64,000 bases of DNA from Pseudovibrio flavus (GTDB lineage: Bacteria; Pseudomonadota; Alphaproteobacteria; Rhizobiales; Stappiaceae): the NCBI RefSeq assembly GCF_009711345.1, contig NZ_SMMA01000048.1:1-64000 (forward strand), given 5' to 3'. A program made the translations under genes and the position numbers. Positions 14,513 through 23,414 of the stretch are shown piece by piece. The notes beneath the pieces were generated by a model. The model was not told the DNA's origin, made no database searches, and saw nothing but the letters and a program-made list of their open reading frames with translations. Each line of letters begins with the position of its first letter. Positions within the stretch are counted from its first letter, which is position 1.

Positions 14513-16270
14513 GTGCAAGGAAAAACAAAATACGTCTGGATTGCGCTTGGTGCTGCAACGGTTGTTTTCCACCTGGGCCTGATTTTTTATGGTCTGGTGC
14601 CCAACCTCGTCAGCCGTCCAATCCATATGGCGCTTGCGCTGCCATGGACGCTAATACTGCTTGCCCGTAACCGCTTCGAGACTATTACTGGCTACATTCT
14701 GACCGCGCTGGGCGTTTTCGCGACCAGCTGGATTGCGCTGAACCACTCCATGTTGGCCGACCAGTACGGCTATCTGCTCAGCACTTTCCAGACCGGCATT
14801 GCAATTGTTTTGCTGCTGGTCGTTCTTGAAATGGCGCGTCGCTCTATCGGCTGGCCTTTGCCGCTGGTTGCTTCACTTGCGCTGGTTTATGGCCTTTGGG
14901 GCCATTTGCTGCCGGGTGAATTCGGTTACACCTACATTCCGCTGGAAAGTTACCTCGGTACTCTGACAATCGCTGAAGGCGGTATCTGGGGCAGCCTTAC
15001 CGGTACCTCTGTTGGCGTTGTTGCGATCTTCGTTATCTTTGGCGCTGTGCTGAACTCCGGTGAAGCAGGGCAGGGCTTTATGAATGTGGCAGCCGCCGCT
15101 GCTGGCCGTTTGAAAGGCGGCGCGGCTAAGGTATCCATTATTTCGTCCGCTCTGTTTGGCTCTATCTCCGGTTCTGCTTCTGCAAACGTTGCTTCCACCG
15201 GCGCGATCACACTGCCTGCGATGACAAAGCTGGGCTATCCGCGTGCGCTTGCTGGCGCGGTTGAAGCGGTTGCTTCTTCCGGTGGCCAGATTATGCCTCC
15301 GCTGATGGGGGCTGGCGCGTTCGTAATGGTTGAGCTGACCGGTACGCCGTACACCAGCATTATGACCGCTGCCATTTTGCCAGCGATCCTCTACTTCGTT
15401 GCGGTGTGGGTTGGTATCAACGCCTTTGCTCGCCGTTATAACCTGAAGGGCCTCAATGAAGATGCACAGCCAACTATGCGGGCTGTGATCATCACCTCCG
15501 GCTTCTTCCTCGTACCGTTCTTTGTGTTGCTGTGGGGCATGTTCTCTGCTGGCTACACACCTCAGTACGCGGCTTGTATCTCCATTCTTGTTGGCGCGGT
15601 TTTGCTGTTCTTGGATGCAAACCTCAGCTGGGACATGAAGCGTACGGCGCAGCGTTTTGAAGCTGTAATGCTGGCAGCTGGCCGTCAGGTGTCGATTATC
15701 GCGGCTATCATTATCTGTGCGTCGATCATCATCGGTACCCTTGGCATTACCGGCCTTGGCATCAAGATCACTTCGCTGATCCTTGCTGGCTCCGGCGGTA
15801 TGCTGTGGCCTGCTGTATTGCTAACCGCGCTTGCATGTCTGGTTCTGGGTATGGAAGTGCCGACCACTGCCGCATATGTGATCTGTGTGTCCGTGGCTGG
15901 CCCTGCACTTATGAACCTTGGTCTTGAGCCACTTCAGGCACACCTGTTTGTGTTCTGGTTCGCACTGCTTTCCACCATCACACCGCCGGTTTGCGGTGCT
16001 GTGTTCATCGCAGCGGGTATGGTGCAGGAAAACTGGCTGAAGGTGGCGATTTTCTCCATGGCGCTTGGCCTTGGTTTGTACCTTGTGCCGCTTGGCCTCA
16101 TCGCAAACCCTGATCTGATCCGGTTCGAGCATGCGCCGTTTGCAGCAATCTATGCAGCGTTGAAAATCGGTCTGGGTATCAGCCTGATCTCCTACGGCGT
16201 TATTGCCCCGCTTAATGCGCTTGTGCGTATTGGCTTGGTGGCAGCAGGTGCGGTGATCATCTTCATCTAG
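14513..16270 (+). CDS. TAXI-type TRAP transporter fused permease (4TM + 12TM)
   Basis: This 585-residue inner-membrane protein is the fused small (DctQ-like, first four helices, about residues 1-120) and large (DctM-like) subunit of a TAXI TRAP transporter. Characteristic DctM signatures are visible, such as GSISGSASANVASTGAITLP and SSGGQIMPPLMGAGAFVM in the first half and LGMEVPTTAAYVICVSVAGPAL in the second. It drives Na+- or H+-coupled uptake of the solute delivered by the preceding binding protein. The GTG start lies 13 bases after the terminator tail with no strong ribosome-binding site, which agrees with low expression. It is slightly shorter than many TAXI permeases but complete. Confidence 0.92.
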   Translation: MQGKTKYVWIALGAATVVFHLGLIFYGLVPNLVSRPIHMALALPWTLILLARNRFETITGYILTALGVFATSWIALNHSMLADQYGYLLSTFQTGIAIVLLLVVLEMARRSIGWPLPLVASLALVYGLWGHLLPGEFGYTYIPLESYLGTLTIAEGGIWGSLTGTSVGVVAIFVIFGAVLNSGEAGQGFMNVAAAAAGRLKGGAAKVSIISSALFGSISGSASANVASTGAITLPAMTKLGYPRALAGAVEAVASSGGQIMPPLMGAGAFVMVELTGTPYTSIMTAAILPAILYFVAVWVGINAFARRYNLKGLNEDAQPTMRAVIITSGFFLVPFFVLLWGMFSAGYTPQYAACISILVGAVLLFLDANLSWDMKRTAQRFEAVMLAAGRQVSIIAAIIICASIIIGTLGITGLGIKITSLILAGSGGMLWPAVLLTALACLVLGMEVPTTAAYVICVSVAGPALMNLGLEPLQAHLFVFWFALLSTITPPVCGAVFIAAGMVQENWLKVAIFSMALGLGLYLVPLGLIANPDLIRFEHAPFAAIYAALKIGLGISLISYGVIAPLNALVRIGLVAAGAVIIFI

Positions 16271-16305
16271 CGCCATTGAGCAGACTAGAGAGACGACAAT
16301 AAAAA

Positions 16306-16333
16306 AGGCCGAAGCAAAAGCTTCGGCCTTTTT
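16306..16333. terminator. Bidirectional terminator after the TAXI permease
   Basis: AGGCCGAAGC, loop AAAA, GCTTCGGCCT: a 10-bp perfect stem with A-run before and T-run after. It therefore serves both the permease (+) and the convergent enolase-superfamily gene (-). A second smaller hairpin, CCCTTGA/TCAAGGG, follows at 16345-16363. Confidence 0.85.
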
Positions 16334-16448
16334 CTTGGGAGGGACCCTTGATGGGGTCAAGGGCCGTGGAGTAACTCGTGCGCTCTAGGGTTTCTTAAAG
16401 ACCCTCTATGCGCTTAGCTGAACACTATGGGGAAGTGTGCTCTGCTGC

Positions 16449-17549
16449 TTATGCTGCGCGGAATTCTGCGAGCTTGTCCCAATCGAACTCAACGCCAACA
16501 CCTGGGGTGTCCGGTGCTACAGCGCGGAAGTTTTCTACGACGAGCGGACGAGTGGTGTATTCGTCAATCGGGAAGGAGTGCACTTCCAGATAACCAGCGT
16601 TTGGCTGAGCGGAAACAAGGCTTACGTGCAGTTCCTGCATGCCGTGGGAGCAGACAGGGATGTTGCCGTTTTCGCGGCTCAGTTCTGCAACGCGCAGCCA
16701 GCCGGTAACGCCGCCGCAGTTAGAAGCATCTGGCTGAACGTAGCTGAGCTTGGACTGTTCGAACGCGTATTCGAATTCGTGGATGGTGTGAAGGTTTTCA
16801 CCCATTGCAACTGGCACGCCGGTTTCTTCGGTGATGCGGGCATAGCCTTTGTAGTTGTCTGGAATGATTGGCTCTTCAAACCACAGAACGTTCAGCTCTT
16901 TAAAGCCTTTTGCAGCTTCAATTGCCTGTTCAACGGAAAGGCCGTAGTTCGCGTCCACCATGAAGTCACGGTCTGGGCCGAGCAGTTCACGGATTGCGCG
17001 GGCGCGGTCAAGATCTTCTTGCAGGTCAGGGCGGCCAACTTTGATCTTCACAGCGTTGAAGCCGCGATCCAGATAACCCTGACAGTTTTCAATCAGGCGC
17101 TCCAGAGGCAGGTTGAGGTCGATGCCGCCGCAGTATGCTTTACAGGTGTTGTCTGCGCCGCCAGCCATTTTCCAAAGAGGTTCACCGCGCTTTTTACCGC
17201 GAATATCCCAAAGAGCGATATCACATGCGGAGATAGCGAAGGATGCAATGCCACCACGGCCAACGTAGTGGATGTGAACCTGCATTGCGTCGTAGAGTTT
17301 TTCTACTTCGTCGCCGTCTTTGCCGAGCAGCATTGGTGCAAGGTCGTCACGGATCATCGCCAGAACAGCAGTACCGCCCTTACCGCCGGTGTAGGTGTAG
17401 CCGGTGCCAACAGAACCGTCTTCCAGAGTGATGTCTACAGTTACCAGCTGGAAGTGGGTGTGAATGCCGTGCATTGCATCGCCCATTGGTTCCTTCAGTG
17501 GAACGTTGAACAGCTTTGGCTCTACCTTGATAATCTTCGTCGAGGACAT
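16449..17549 (-). CDS. Enolase-superfamily acid-sugar dehydratase (mandelate racemase-like)
   Basis: This 366-residue enzyme has the capping domain followed by a (beta/alpha)7 barrel. Visible catalytic elements of the mandelate-racemase subgroup are K-I-K (KxK base), metal ligands in VDANYG, FEEP and GEN, and the Asp/His dyad residues in QPDASNCGG and CSHGM. These enzymes remove a proton next to a carboxylate, and in this setting dehydration of an aldonic or aldaric acid is likely. The divergent FCD regulator and the operator between them suggest induction by the substrate. The exact sugar acid cannot be assigned. An alternative is a racemase or epimerase of the same subgroup. It is preceded by AAGG at suitable spacing. 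Confidence 0.85.
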   Translation of the reverse strand: MSSTKIIKVEPKLFNVPLKEPMGDAMHGIHTHFQLVTVDITLEDGSVGTGYTYTGGKGGTAVLAMIRDDLAPMLLGKDGDEVEKLYDAMQVHIHYVGRGGIASFAISACDIALWDIRGKKRGEPLWKMAGGADNTCKAYCGGIDLNLPLERLIENCQGYLDRGFNAVKIKVGRPDLQEDLDRARAIRELLGPDRDFMVDANYGLSVEQAIEAAKGFKELNVLWFEEPIIPDNYKGYARITEETGVPVAMGENLHTIHEFEYAFEQSKLSYVQPDASNCGGVTGWLRVAELSRENGNIPVCSHGMQELHVSLVSAQPNAGYLEVHSFPIDEYTTRPLVVENFRAVAPDTPGVGVEFDWDKLAEFRAA

Positions 17550-17602
17550 GTCGTACCTTGCTTTTTGACGGTGAAACTCGAATTCAAATCGAAGTTTTGT
17601 TG

Positions 17603-17657
17603 TTTGGTACGACCAAACTTATCTAGTATGGCACTTTGGTCAAGATTTTTTGGTCAA
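17603..17657. promoter_or_regulatory. FadR/GntR-type operator cluster
   Basis: TTTGGT-ACG-ACCAAA (17603-17617) is a perfect inverted repeat containing TGGTnnnACCA, the consensus shape of FadR-subfamily GntR operators. Two copies of TTTGGTCAA follow at 17635-17643 and 17649-17657, each containing one half-site. They lie between the dehydratase and the FCD regulator, which are divergent, so the regulator probably controls both. Confidence 0.7.
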
Positions 17658-17733
17658 TATGAGTATTCAGGCGTAGTTATCTTCGAGTATGGTATGATTA
17701 AAAAGGCTATCGGTTTCTGAATTCAGGTTGGTA

Positions 17734-18441
17734 ATGGCAAGCGAGAAAAAAGCGGGTACCCGCGCAGCTGATGCGCTGCAAAAATATCTGGAGGAGCAAA
17801 TCCTGAGCGGCGCACTGCCGGAAGGGTCTGTTCTGCCGCCAGAGCGGGAACTGATGACGCAGTTTGAAACCAGTCGAACCGTGGTTCGAGAGGCGATTAC
17901 GTCATTGACCAACCGTGGACTTTTGGAAAATAGGCCGCGTTTTCGTCCTGTGGTGCGCAAGCCGGGGTATGATGCAGCGATGGATGCGCTTGGCGGTATT
18001 GCCCGCCATTTGCTGGGCACCAAGCAGGGCGTTTCCAACCTTTATGAGCTGCGCATCTTTATTGAATCAAGCCTTGTGCGGCAGGCAGCTACACATGCAA
18101 CCCGCGAGCACATCTCCAAGCTGAAGGAAGCCTTGGAGGTGAATCTGGCGGCGATTGATGATCCGGTGGCGTTTGACCAGAGCGACATCGCGTTTCATAG
18201 CATCTTCTATGAAATTCCCGAGAACCCTGTGTTTCCTGCTCTTCATCGCACGTTTACCGCTTGGCTCTCACAGCATTGGCTGGAGATGGAACGTACGCCG
18301 GAGTTGAACCGCTCCAATTACGAGAAGCACTGCGCGATTTATGAGGCGATTCTGGAAAGAGACCCTGATAGGGCTGAGAAGCTGCTAAAGGCGCACCTCA
18401 ACTCCTCTTGGGAGGATGTTGAGGGCACCTTCGTTTTTTAA
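17734..18441 (+). CDS. FadR-subfamily (FCD) GntR transcriptional regulator
   Basis: This 235-residue regulator has an N-terminal winged HTH (residues about 10-75, with the GntR signature LPPERELMTQFETSRTVVREAI) and a C-terminal all-helical FCD domain. The metal/ligand residues of the FCD domain are visible as Asp in FDQSDIAFHSIFYE plus later His residues. FCD domains bind carboxylic acids. The gene is divergent from the acid-sugar dehydratase with operator-like repeats between, so it is most likely its repressor. The ATG at 17734 is used. A TTG two codons earlier is possible. Confidence 0.9.
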   Translation: MASEKKAGTRAADALQKYLEEQILSGALPEGSVLPPERELMTQFETSRTVVREAITSLTNRGLLENRPRFRPVVRKPGYDAAMDALGGIARHLLGTKQGVSNLYELRIFIESSLVRQAATHATREHISKLKEALEVNLAAIDDPVAFDQSDIAFHSIFYEIPENPVFPALHRTFTAWLSQHWLEMERTPELNRSNYEKHCAIYEAILERDPDRAEKLLKAHLNSSWEDVEGTFVF

Positions 18442-18456
18442 TTGCAGCAAGCGGGT

Positions 18457-18478
18457 TTCCGGCTGGTGGCAGCCGGAA
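18457..18478. terminator. Stem-loop between convergent regulator and dehydrogenase genes
   Basis: TTCCGGCTG and CAGCCGGAA form a 9-bp perfect stem with loop GTGG in the 41-base gap between convergent genes. The T-run is poor, so termination is likely but not certain. Confidence 0.45.
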
Positions 18479-18482
18479 CGCT

Positions 18483-19424
18483 TTAGAATTTTAGTTCGGA
18501 GATCAGCTCTTCACCAGCAAGGTGGGCTTGAATGTTGGCAATAACATTGCGGCCCATGTTGATGCGGGTTTCCACCGTCGCGCTTGCAATATGCGGGGTG
18601 AGGGTGGTGTGCAGGCTGTCGATAAGCGCCTGTTTGATCTTCGGCTCGCCCATGAATACGTCAAGGGCTGCATGGCCGAGCTTGCGCTCTTCAAGCGCTG
18701 TAACAAGGTCGCCTTCGTTGATCACACTGCCTCGGGCAACGTTTATGAGAAGGCCATCTGGTCCAAGAGCTTCCAGAACATCCTTGTTGATCAAGCCTTC
18801 GGTGGATTTGCCGCCTGCAGCTGCCACAATAAGGATACGGCTGTCCTTTGCCAGTTCCAGCGCATTGGCGCGAAAGTTCTCTTCCTCGCCTGCTGCCGGA
18901 GCAAGGTCGGTGTAAAGGATGTTGGCATCAAACGCGCGCAGGATGTCTGCAATGCGACGGCCAATGCGGCCGTAACCAAAGATGCCGATGTTTTTGCCAC
19001 GAATGCTGAAGCTGGTGCCCAGTTTGCCTTCCAGCCATTTGCCATCACGAATGAAGCGATCTCCTTCCGCAATGCGGCGGCTTGCGGTTAGCGCAAGAGA
19101 GACGGCCATATCGGCAACGGCGTCGGTTAGTACGCCCGGGGTGGTGGTGATTTTGATGCCGCGTGTGCGGGCCTGCTCAAGGTCAATCGCGTCAAAGCCT
19201 ACGCCGTAAACAGAGATGAGCTTGAGGTTTGGCAGGGAGGCCATCAGAGCACTATTCAGGCCAAGGTCACCCTTTGTCGCCACCGCTGTAATGGATGCGG
19301 CGATGTCTGCCGGAATACTCTCCGGTTTGCCAAGCTCCCACCAGCGGTGGACCTTTGCTACGGCTTCTAGTTCACGATTGAGCTCGTCTGGCGCATACGG
19401 ACTAAGCTGGAGGATATCTGACAT
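18483..19424 (-). CDS. D-2-hydroxyacid dehydrogenase (glyoxylate/hydroxypyruvate reductase-like)
   Basis: This 313-residue NAD(P)-dependent 2-hydroxyacid dehydrogenase has the Rossmann motif GIFGYGRIG near residue 150, followed by the catalytic Arg (NVARGS), Glu (FMGEP) and His (TPHIAS) in the usual order. It reduces or oxidises small 2-keto/2-hydroxy acids such as glyoxylate, hydroxypyruvate or a 2-ketoaldonate. Its place among sugar-acid genes favours the last. It ends against the FCD regulator gene and is probably transcribed alone. Exact substrate is not determinable. Confidence 0.9.
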   Translation of the reverse strand: MSDILQLSPYAPDELNRELEAVAKVHRWWELGKPESIPADIAASITAVATKGDLGLNSALMASLPNLKLISVYGVGFDAIDLEQARTRGIKITTTPGVLTDAVADMAVSLALTASRRIAEGDRFIRDGKWLEGKLGTSFSIRGKNIGIFGYGRIGRRIADILRAFDANILYTDLAPAAGEEENFRANALELAKDSRILIVAAAGGKSTEGLINKDVLEALGPDGLLINVARGSVINEGDLVTALEERKLGHAALDVFMGEPKIKQALIDSLHTTLTPHIASATVETRINMGRNVIANIQAHLAGEELISELKF

Positions 19425-19589
19425 TGGATTTTCCCGAGGTGTAATGGGGGCGAGAAGAGTTTGCCCTTACAACCTGTCTCTTATTTTTCCCAGGACAGGT
19501 ATCGGGAAAGTACCCGTGCGGCTTCTAACTGGCAAATACGGAAAATTGCCCAGTCGGGGCTGCATGTTCATATATCAACTCAGGCGTGT

Positions 19590-19718
19590 TTACCAAATCC
19601 GATCCAGCGTGAACGTGAAAAGGCCGAAGATGATGGCGGCATAGAAAGTGGTAACCAGAATGCTTCTGATGATGTTGCGAGTGTATCCGGGCCTGCGATG
19701 AGCTTGTGTTGGAAGCAT
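19590..19718 (-). CDS. Small 42-residue predicted membrane protein
   Basis: This is a short frame in the 570-base gap between the hydroxyacid dehydrogenase and the second FCD regulator. ATG at 19718 is preceded by AAGGAG at seven bases. The protein has a basic N-terminus (MLPTQAHRRPGYTRN), then one hydrophobic helix (about residues 16-38, containing ILVTTFYAAIIFGLFTFTL), and ends DRIW. The Shine-Dalgarno sequence and charge pattern (positive side inside) argue for a real gene. I do not recognise the family. It could be a small membrane peptide linked to transport or stress. The rest of the gap shows nothing definite. Confidence 0.5.
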   Translation of the reverse strand: MLPTQAHRRPGYTRNIIRSILVTTFYAAIIFGLFTFTLDRIW

Positions 19719-19996
19719 GATGTCGCTCCTTTTCCAGCTAGCGTATGACAATGGATTCTGGTTATATTTATGATATATCTGTTATCCGCTGTCGGTGATC
19801 CGGATCAAAATTTCCCTGTTTCCTGTCGATAATTCTCCGTAAAAGCATTGAATTGTTACTTTTCTCCCAGTTTGCCCTGCGAGATGCGTTTAAGTGCTTA
19901 TGGACGCTATTTTGTGTTAACCCTATAATAAAACCTAGTAGAAGAATGAGAAGGTAGTGCCAAAATAAAAGCGCTACCCAATAAGAAGAGGTCGCT

Positions 19997-20725
19997 TTGG
20001 CACGTCCGGCAAATCTCTCCAATGCTGTTTATGAGCAGCTGAAAGGTAGCATCGAGTCCGGTGAGTTTCCCCAAGGACTGAAACTACCAACCGAAAGTAC
20101 ATTGTGTGACCGTTTCGGCGTGTCTCGTCCGGTTGTGCGCTCTGTTATGGAGCGTTTGCGTGATGAAGGCGTTATCGAGACTGTGCGTGGCTCTGGCAGC
20201 TTTGTGCTTAAGGGTAAGAGCCCGGAAGCTGCTACGGCGAACAGCGACCCTGTTAACGCGTGCAGTCATACAATGATGACCTACAAGTTTCAGGGCATTG
20301 GTGACATCATCAAGTGTCAGGAAACGCGCATGGCGTTTGAAGGTGAGATGGCGGCGCTTGCAGCAGAGCGACGCGATCAGGCTGATATCGATGCCATGGA
20401 GCAGGCTCTTCGCGAGATTATCGAGAACAACATAAGCGGTACCAGCACTGTTGATGCCGATATGAAGTTCCATGAGACCATTGTGCTGGCGACAAAGAAC
20501 GATTTTGCTATTGCTCTTTACGAGACCATGCGCCCGCATGTGAAGATCGGCATCAATATGAGCAGCGGCCTATATACCGTGCTGCCGGACTTTGCTGTCC
20601 GTCACGGTTTGCAGGAGCACCGCGCGATTCTTGAAGCCATCAAGGCAGGCGATCCTGAGCGTGCCCGCTGGGAAATGAGGAACCATATCGGTTTTTTCGG
20701 CGATCAGTTGGGCAAATATAGCTAG
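19997..20725 (+). CDS. FCD-domain GntR transcriptional regulator (second)
   Basis: This 242-residue regulator has an N-terminal wHTH (about residues 8-70, signature KLPTESTLCDRFGVSRPVVRSVMERL) and a C-terminal FCD domain (about 95-230). The domain is recognisable from MAFEGEMAALAAERR, DADMKFHETIVLATKN and QEHRAILEAIKAGDPERARWEM. It starts at TTG 19997 with AGAGG upstream, and no ATG is available close by. It lies alone between the hydroxyacid dehydrogenase and the amidase and ends at a strong terminator. Its targets are not evident. By family it should sense an organic acid. Confidence 0.88.
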   Translation: MARPANLSNAVYEQLKGSIESGEFPQGLKLPTESTLCDRFGVSRPVVRSVMERLRDEGVIETVRGSGSFVLKGKSPEAATANSDPVNACSHTMMTYKFQGIGDIIKCQETRMAFEGEMAALAAERRDQADIDAMEQALREIIENNISGTSTVDADMKFHETIVLATKNDFAIALYETMRPHVKIGINMSSGLYTVLPDFAVRHGLQEHRAILEAIKAGDPERARWEMRNHIGFFGDQLGKYS

Positions 20726-20732
20726 ACAAACA

Positions 20733-20757
20733 GGGGAGCGTGTTGCTCCCCTTTTTT
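20733..20757 (+). terminator. Terminator after the second FCD regulator
   Basis: GGGGAGC (20733-20739), loop GTGTT, GCTCCCC (20745-20751), then TTTTTT. A convergent amidase gene ends just beyond. Confidence 0.88.
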
Positions 20758-20763
20758 AGTTCG

Positions 20764-22290
20764 TCACACAGGTATGAACTTTGCAGAAAATGGTGCCCAC
20801 TTGTCTTTCCAAGGGCGAGCCTCTTCCAACTCATAAGCCAATTCATAAAGCATGCGGTCATTGCCCGCTTTTGCTTGGAAGTGAGAACCGATTGGCTGCC
20901 CGCTAACGCTTGACCAGAATAGCGGAACAGACATAGCAGGAGCTCCCAAGGCGTTTGCGACAGGAGTAAAACTCATCAGTGCCTGCATTCGCTCCTTTGC
21001 GATTTCATAGGCAACGTCATAGGTGTAGTCGCCGATCATCGGTGCTTCATGTGGTACAACTGGGGTCAGGAAAATATCGAACTTTTCATGGAAGGTCAGG
21101 TGCTCAGCTGTAAGTTGATGGATGTAGGCCATTCCCTTTTCAGCCGCGTCATCTGGTAGAGTGCTGGCGTAGTTGGCGATGGTCGCAGTAGACTTTGTTA
21201 GGAGTCCTGACTGCTCAATAGGTAGGCCGGTCAAGTTCTCTACTAGGTCGGCGAGATACGGAAATTTTTGAACCAATACGGCTTCGTAGGCTCGGTAAAA
21301 GTCATGTCCGTTGACAGGGTTGGAAATGATTTCCACGCTGTGGCCGAGCTCTTCACAAAGGGTCGCGGTCTTTTCGATGGCCTCTTTAACTGTCGGATCG
21401 GCATCGGTACCGAAGAAGTTTACGGTTGTCATCGCGATACGCAGGCGGTTTTTTGAAGGTCCCTCGACCCAGCCCATCGGCGGAAGGTGTGTTGCTGATG
21501 GATCTTCCGTTAATGCGGCCAGCTTTGCATTGTCTCTGACTGTCCGGCTGAGCGCTTGGTGGGTGCGGAAGAAGTCATGTTCTCCAGTACCCTCACCGGG
21601 GACCATTCGGCCTCTTGTTGGCTTCATACCAAGAATACCGCAAGCGTGTGGTGGCATGCGGTTAGATCCACCGCCATCTGTCCCATGTACGATTGGGGTG
21701 TAACCTGCGGCAACTGCCACAGCACCGCCACCGGTCGAGCCCATCGGGGTGCGTTCCAGCTCCCAAGGGTTACGTGTTGGACCAAATGCCTCGTTATCTG
21801 TGATTGCTTGTGCTGCCAGTTCCGGCTGATTGGTTAGACCAAATGGGTTTAGGCCGGCTTTTTCCAGTGCTTTGATATAAGGAGCTGTTGTTGTACCTAC
21901 CCGTGTTAGGAATAGTTTCGATCCGTCGGTCCGGCGCACCCCTTCAACATCCACCGTGTCTTTGAGTAGTGTAGGTACACCGGCAAAGGGACTGTCTGGG
22001 CTGATGGTTGCTGCCCTGTCCATCGCGCGTTCATATAGCCGCGTGGTGAGGGCATTTAATGTCCCATCTAAAGCTTCTACACGGCGGATGGAGGCTTCTA
22101 GAAGCTCTTTGGGAGACGCTTGCTTACTCTTTACAAGTTTCGCCAGCCCCAAAGCGTCGTAATCGACGAATTCATCAAGTGCCGTTGGCCTAGAAGGTGA
22201 TGCGGCCACCACTCCATTCGCTAGTGCTGTTGCGCCGACCGTAGCCGTTGCTACTGTTGCAACAAATTCGCGCCGCGTAAAATTTTTCAT
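20764..22290 (-). CDS. Tat-exported amidase (amidase signature family)
   Basis: This 508-residue amidase-signature hydrolase has a twin-arginine signal peptide (TRREFVATVAT, then an Ala/Val-rich segment), so it probably acts in the periplasm. The Ser-cisSer-Lys triad is visible: Lys in LLKDTVDV, the cis-Ser in MGSTGGGA, and the nucleophile Ser in GTDGGGSNR. It cleaves C-N amide bonds, but the substrate cannot be predicted. It is flanked by regulators and sugar-acid genes without clear operon structure: a terminator separates it from the kinase downstream of its start, and another ends the gene before it. Periplasmic export is unusual for the family, which is mostly cytosolic. Confidence 0.88.
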   Translation of the reverse strand: MKNFTRREFVATVATATVGATALANGVVAASPSRPTALDEFVDYDALGLAKLVKSKQASPKELLEASIRRVEALDGTLNALTTRLYERAMDRAATISPDSPFAGVPTLLKDTVDVEGVRRTDGSKLFLTRVGTTTAPYIKALEKAGLNPFGLTNQPELAAQAITDNEAFGPTRNPWELERTPMGSTGGGAVAVAAGYTPIVHGTDGGGSNRMPPHACGILGMKPTRGRMVPGEGTGEHDFFRTHQALSRTVRDNAKLAALTEDPSATHLPPMGWVEGPSKNRLRIAMTTVNFFGTDADPTVKEAIEKTATLCEELGHSVEIISNPVNGHDFYRAYEAVLVQKFPYLADLVENLTGLPIEQSGLLTKSTATIANYASTLPDDAAEKGMAYIHQLTAEHLTFHEKFDIFLTPVVPHEAPMIGDYTYDVAYEIAKERMQALMSFTPVANALGAPAMSVPLFWSSVSGQPIGSHFQAKAGNDRMLYELAYELEEARPWKDKWAPFSAKFIPV

Positions 22291-22404
22291 ACTTGCCCAA
22301 CCATCATAATCTGCTGAAATATAGAGTCTATTTCGTACTTGATGATGGTAGAGGCGTTGGATTTTGGGCGGTATTGGTATGAGTACTTTAGCCTAAAGGC
22401 CAAT

Positions 22405-22435
22405 AAAAAAGGCTCCGGGGTTCCGGAGCCTTTTT
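22405..22435 (-). terminator. Terminator after the kdgK-like kinase gene
   Basis: GGCTCCGG, loop GGTT, CCGGAGCC, flanked by an A-run and a T-run. It lies 24 bases beyond the kinase stop codon on the minus strand and could work in both directions. Confidence 0.85.
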
Positions 22436-22458
22436 CGTTTCAGCAATATGCCAAAAGC

Positions 22459-23394
22459 TTACTTCACGCCGCGCTCGATCATGAATGCTTCAACGTCCTT
22501 ACGGTAAGGAATTGGAGCAACAGCGCCGTAACCCTGAACGGTCAGAGCAGCAGCAGCGTTTGCGTATTTCAGGGATTCTGCGAGAGACTTGCCTGCAACG
22601 ATGTTCGCGAAGAAGGAACCGGAGAAGCAGTCGCCTGCGCCGGTTGCGTCAACTGCTTCAACTGGGTTACCAGCGATGCGTTCACGGCCTTCGCCAGTTG
22701 CGTACATTGCGCCTTCTTTGCCCAGCTTCAGGATAACGGTTTTCGCACCGAGGCCGAGGTAGAAGTCACAGATTGCGTCTGGATCGGAGATGCCGGTCAG
22801 AACTTCTGCTTCGTCAACGGAAGGCATGATGAAGTCAACGTGACGTGCTACTTCATGGATAACGCCGCGTGCACGATCCAGACCCCAGAGCTTCAGGCGA
22901 AGGTTGGTGTCGAAAGAGGTGAGGGTGTTACCTTCCTTCGCGATTTCGATACCCTTGAATACGGAGTCGCAAGAGGTGTCGGAGATTGCGCAGGTGATAG
23001 CGGAAGCGTGGAACAGCTTCGCAGCTTTAATAGCTTCTGCAGGCATCTGAACTGGGGTGATCAGGGAAGCAGCAGAGCCTTTACGTGCGAAAGTGAAGTG
23101 GTGACCACGTTCATCGTGAGAGATGAAGTAGATGCCGGTTGGAGCAACTGGGTGACGCTCTACCAGATCGGTGATTACGTTTTCGCTTTTCCAGAGTTCA
23201 ACGAACTTGTCGCCGAATACGTCGGAACCAAGGTGTGCCAGAACAGCAACCTTTGCACCCTGACGAGCAGCTGCACATGCGAAGTTGGAGGTGTCGCCAC
23301 CAAAACCGCTCAGGTAGTCTGCACCAGCAACCGGAGTCTTAACCTGGCTGAACTCAAAAAGCGGCTCGCCAAAGCTGATGATTTCTGCGGTCAT
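22459..23394 (-). CDS. kdgK: PfkB-family kinase, probable 2-keto-3-deoxygluconate kinase
   Basis: This 311-residue ribokinase/PfkB-family sugar kinase has the N-terminal signature SGFGGDTSNFACAAARQG. The C-terminal signature DATGAGDCFSG contains the catalytic Asp, with the anion-hole GAGD just after it. The internal stretch FDTNLRLKLW matches the DxNxRxxLW segment characteristic of 2-dehydro-3-deoxygluconokinase. It would phosphorylate KDG at the 6-position to KDPG, the last step before Entner-Doudoroff aldolase cleavage. That fits the KduI and dehydratase genes in this region. GAGG precedes the ATG. It is followed in the same direction by nothing but a terminator and preceded by an FCD regulator gene 20 bases upstream, forming a two-gene operon. 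Another sugar kinase specificity is possible. Confidence 0.82.
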   Translation of the reverse strand: MTAEIISFGEPLFEFSQVKTPVAGADYLSGFGGDTSNFACAAARQGAKVAVLAHLGSDVFGDKFVELWKSENVITDLVERHPVAPTGIYFISHDERGHHFTFARKGSAASLITPVQMPAEAIKAAKLFHASAITCAISDTSCDSVFKGIEIAKEGNTLTSFDTNLRLKLWGLDRARGVIHEVARHVDFIMPSVDEAEVLTGISDPDAICDFYLGLGAKTVILKLGKEGAMYATGEGRERIAGNPVEAVDATGAGDCFSGSFFANIVAGKSLAESLKYANAAAALTVQGYGAVAPIPYRKDVEAFMIERGVK

Positions 23395-23414
23395 TTAGTA
23401 TCCTCTTTTTTTCC

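Noticed and set aside
16437-17720. Long plus-strand open frame opposite the enolase-superfamily gene
   Set aside because: Cys/Phe/Val-rich translation without family features, produced by codon bias of the real gene on the minus strand.
22459-23394. Ribokinase or fructokinase for the PfkB-family gene
   Set aside because: The FDTNLRLKLW segment and the uronate context fit 2-keto-3-deoxygluconate kinase better, although specificity is not proven.
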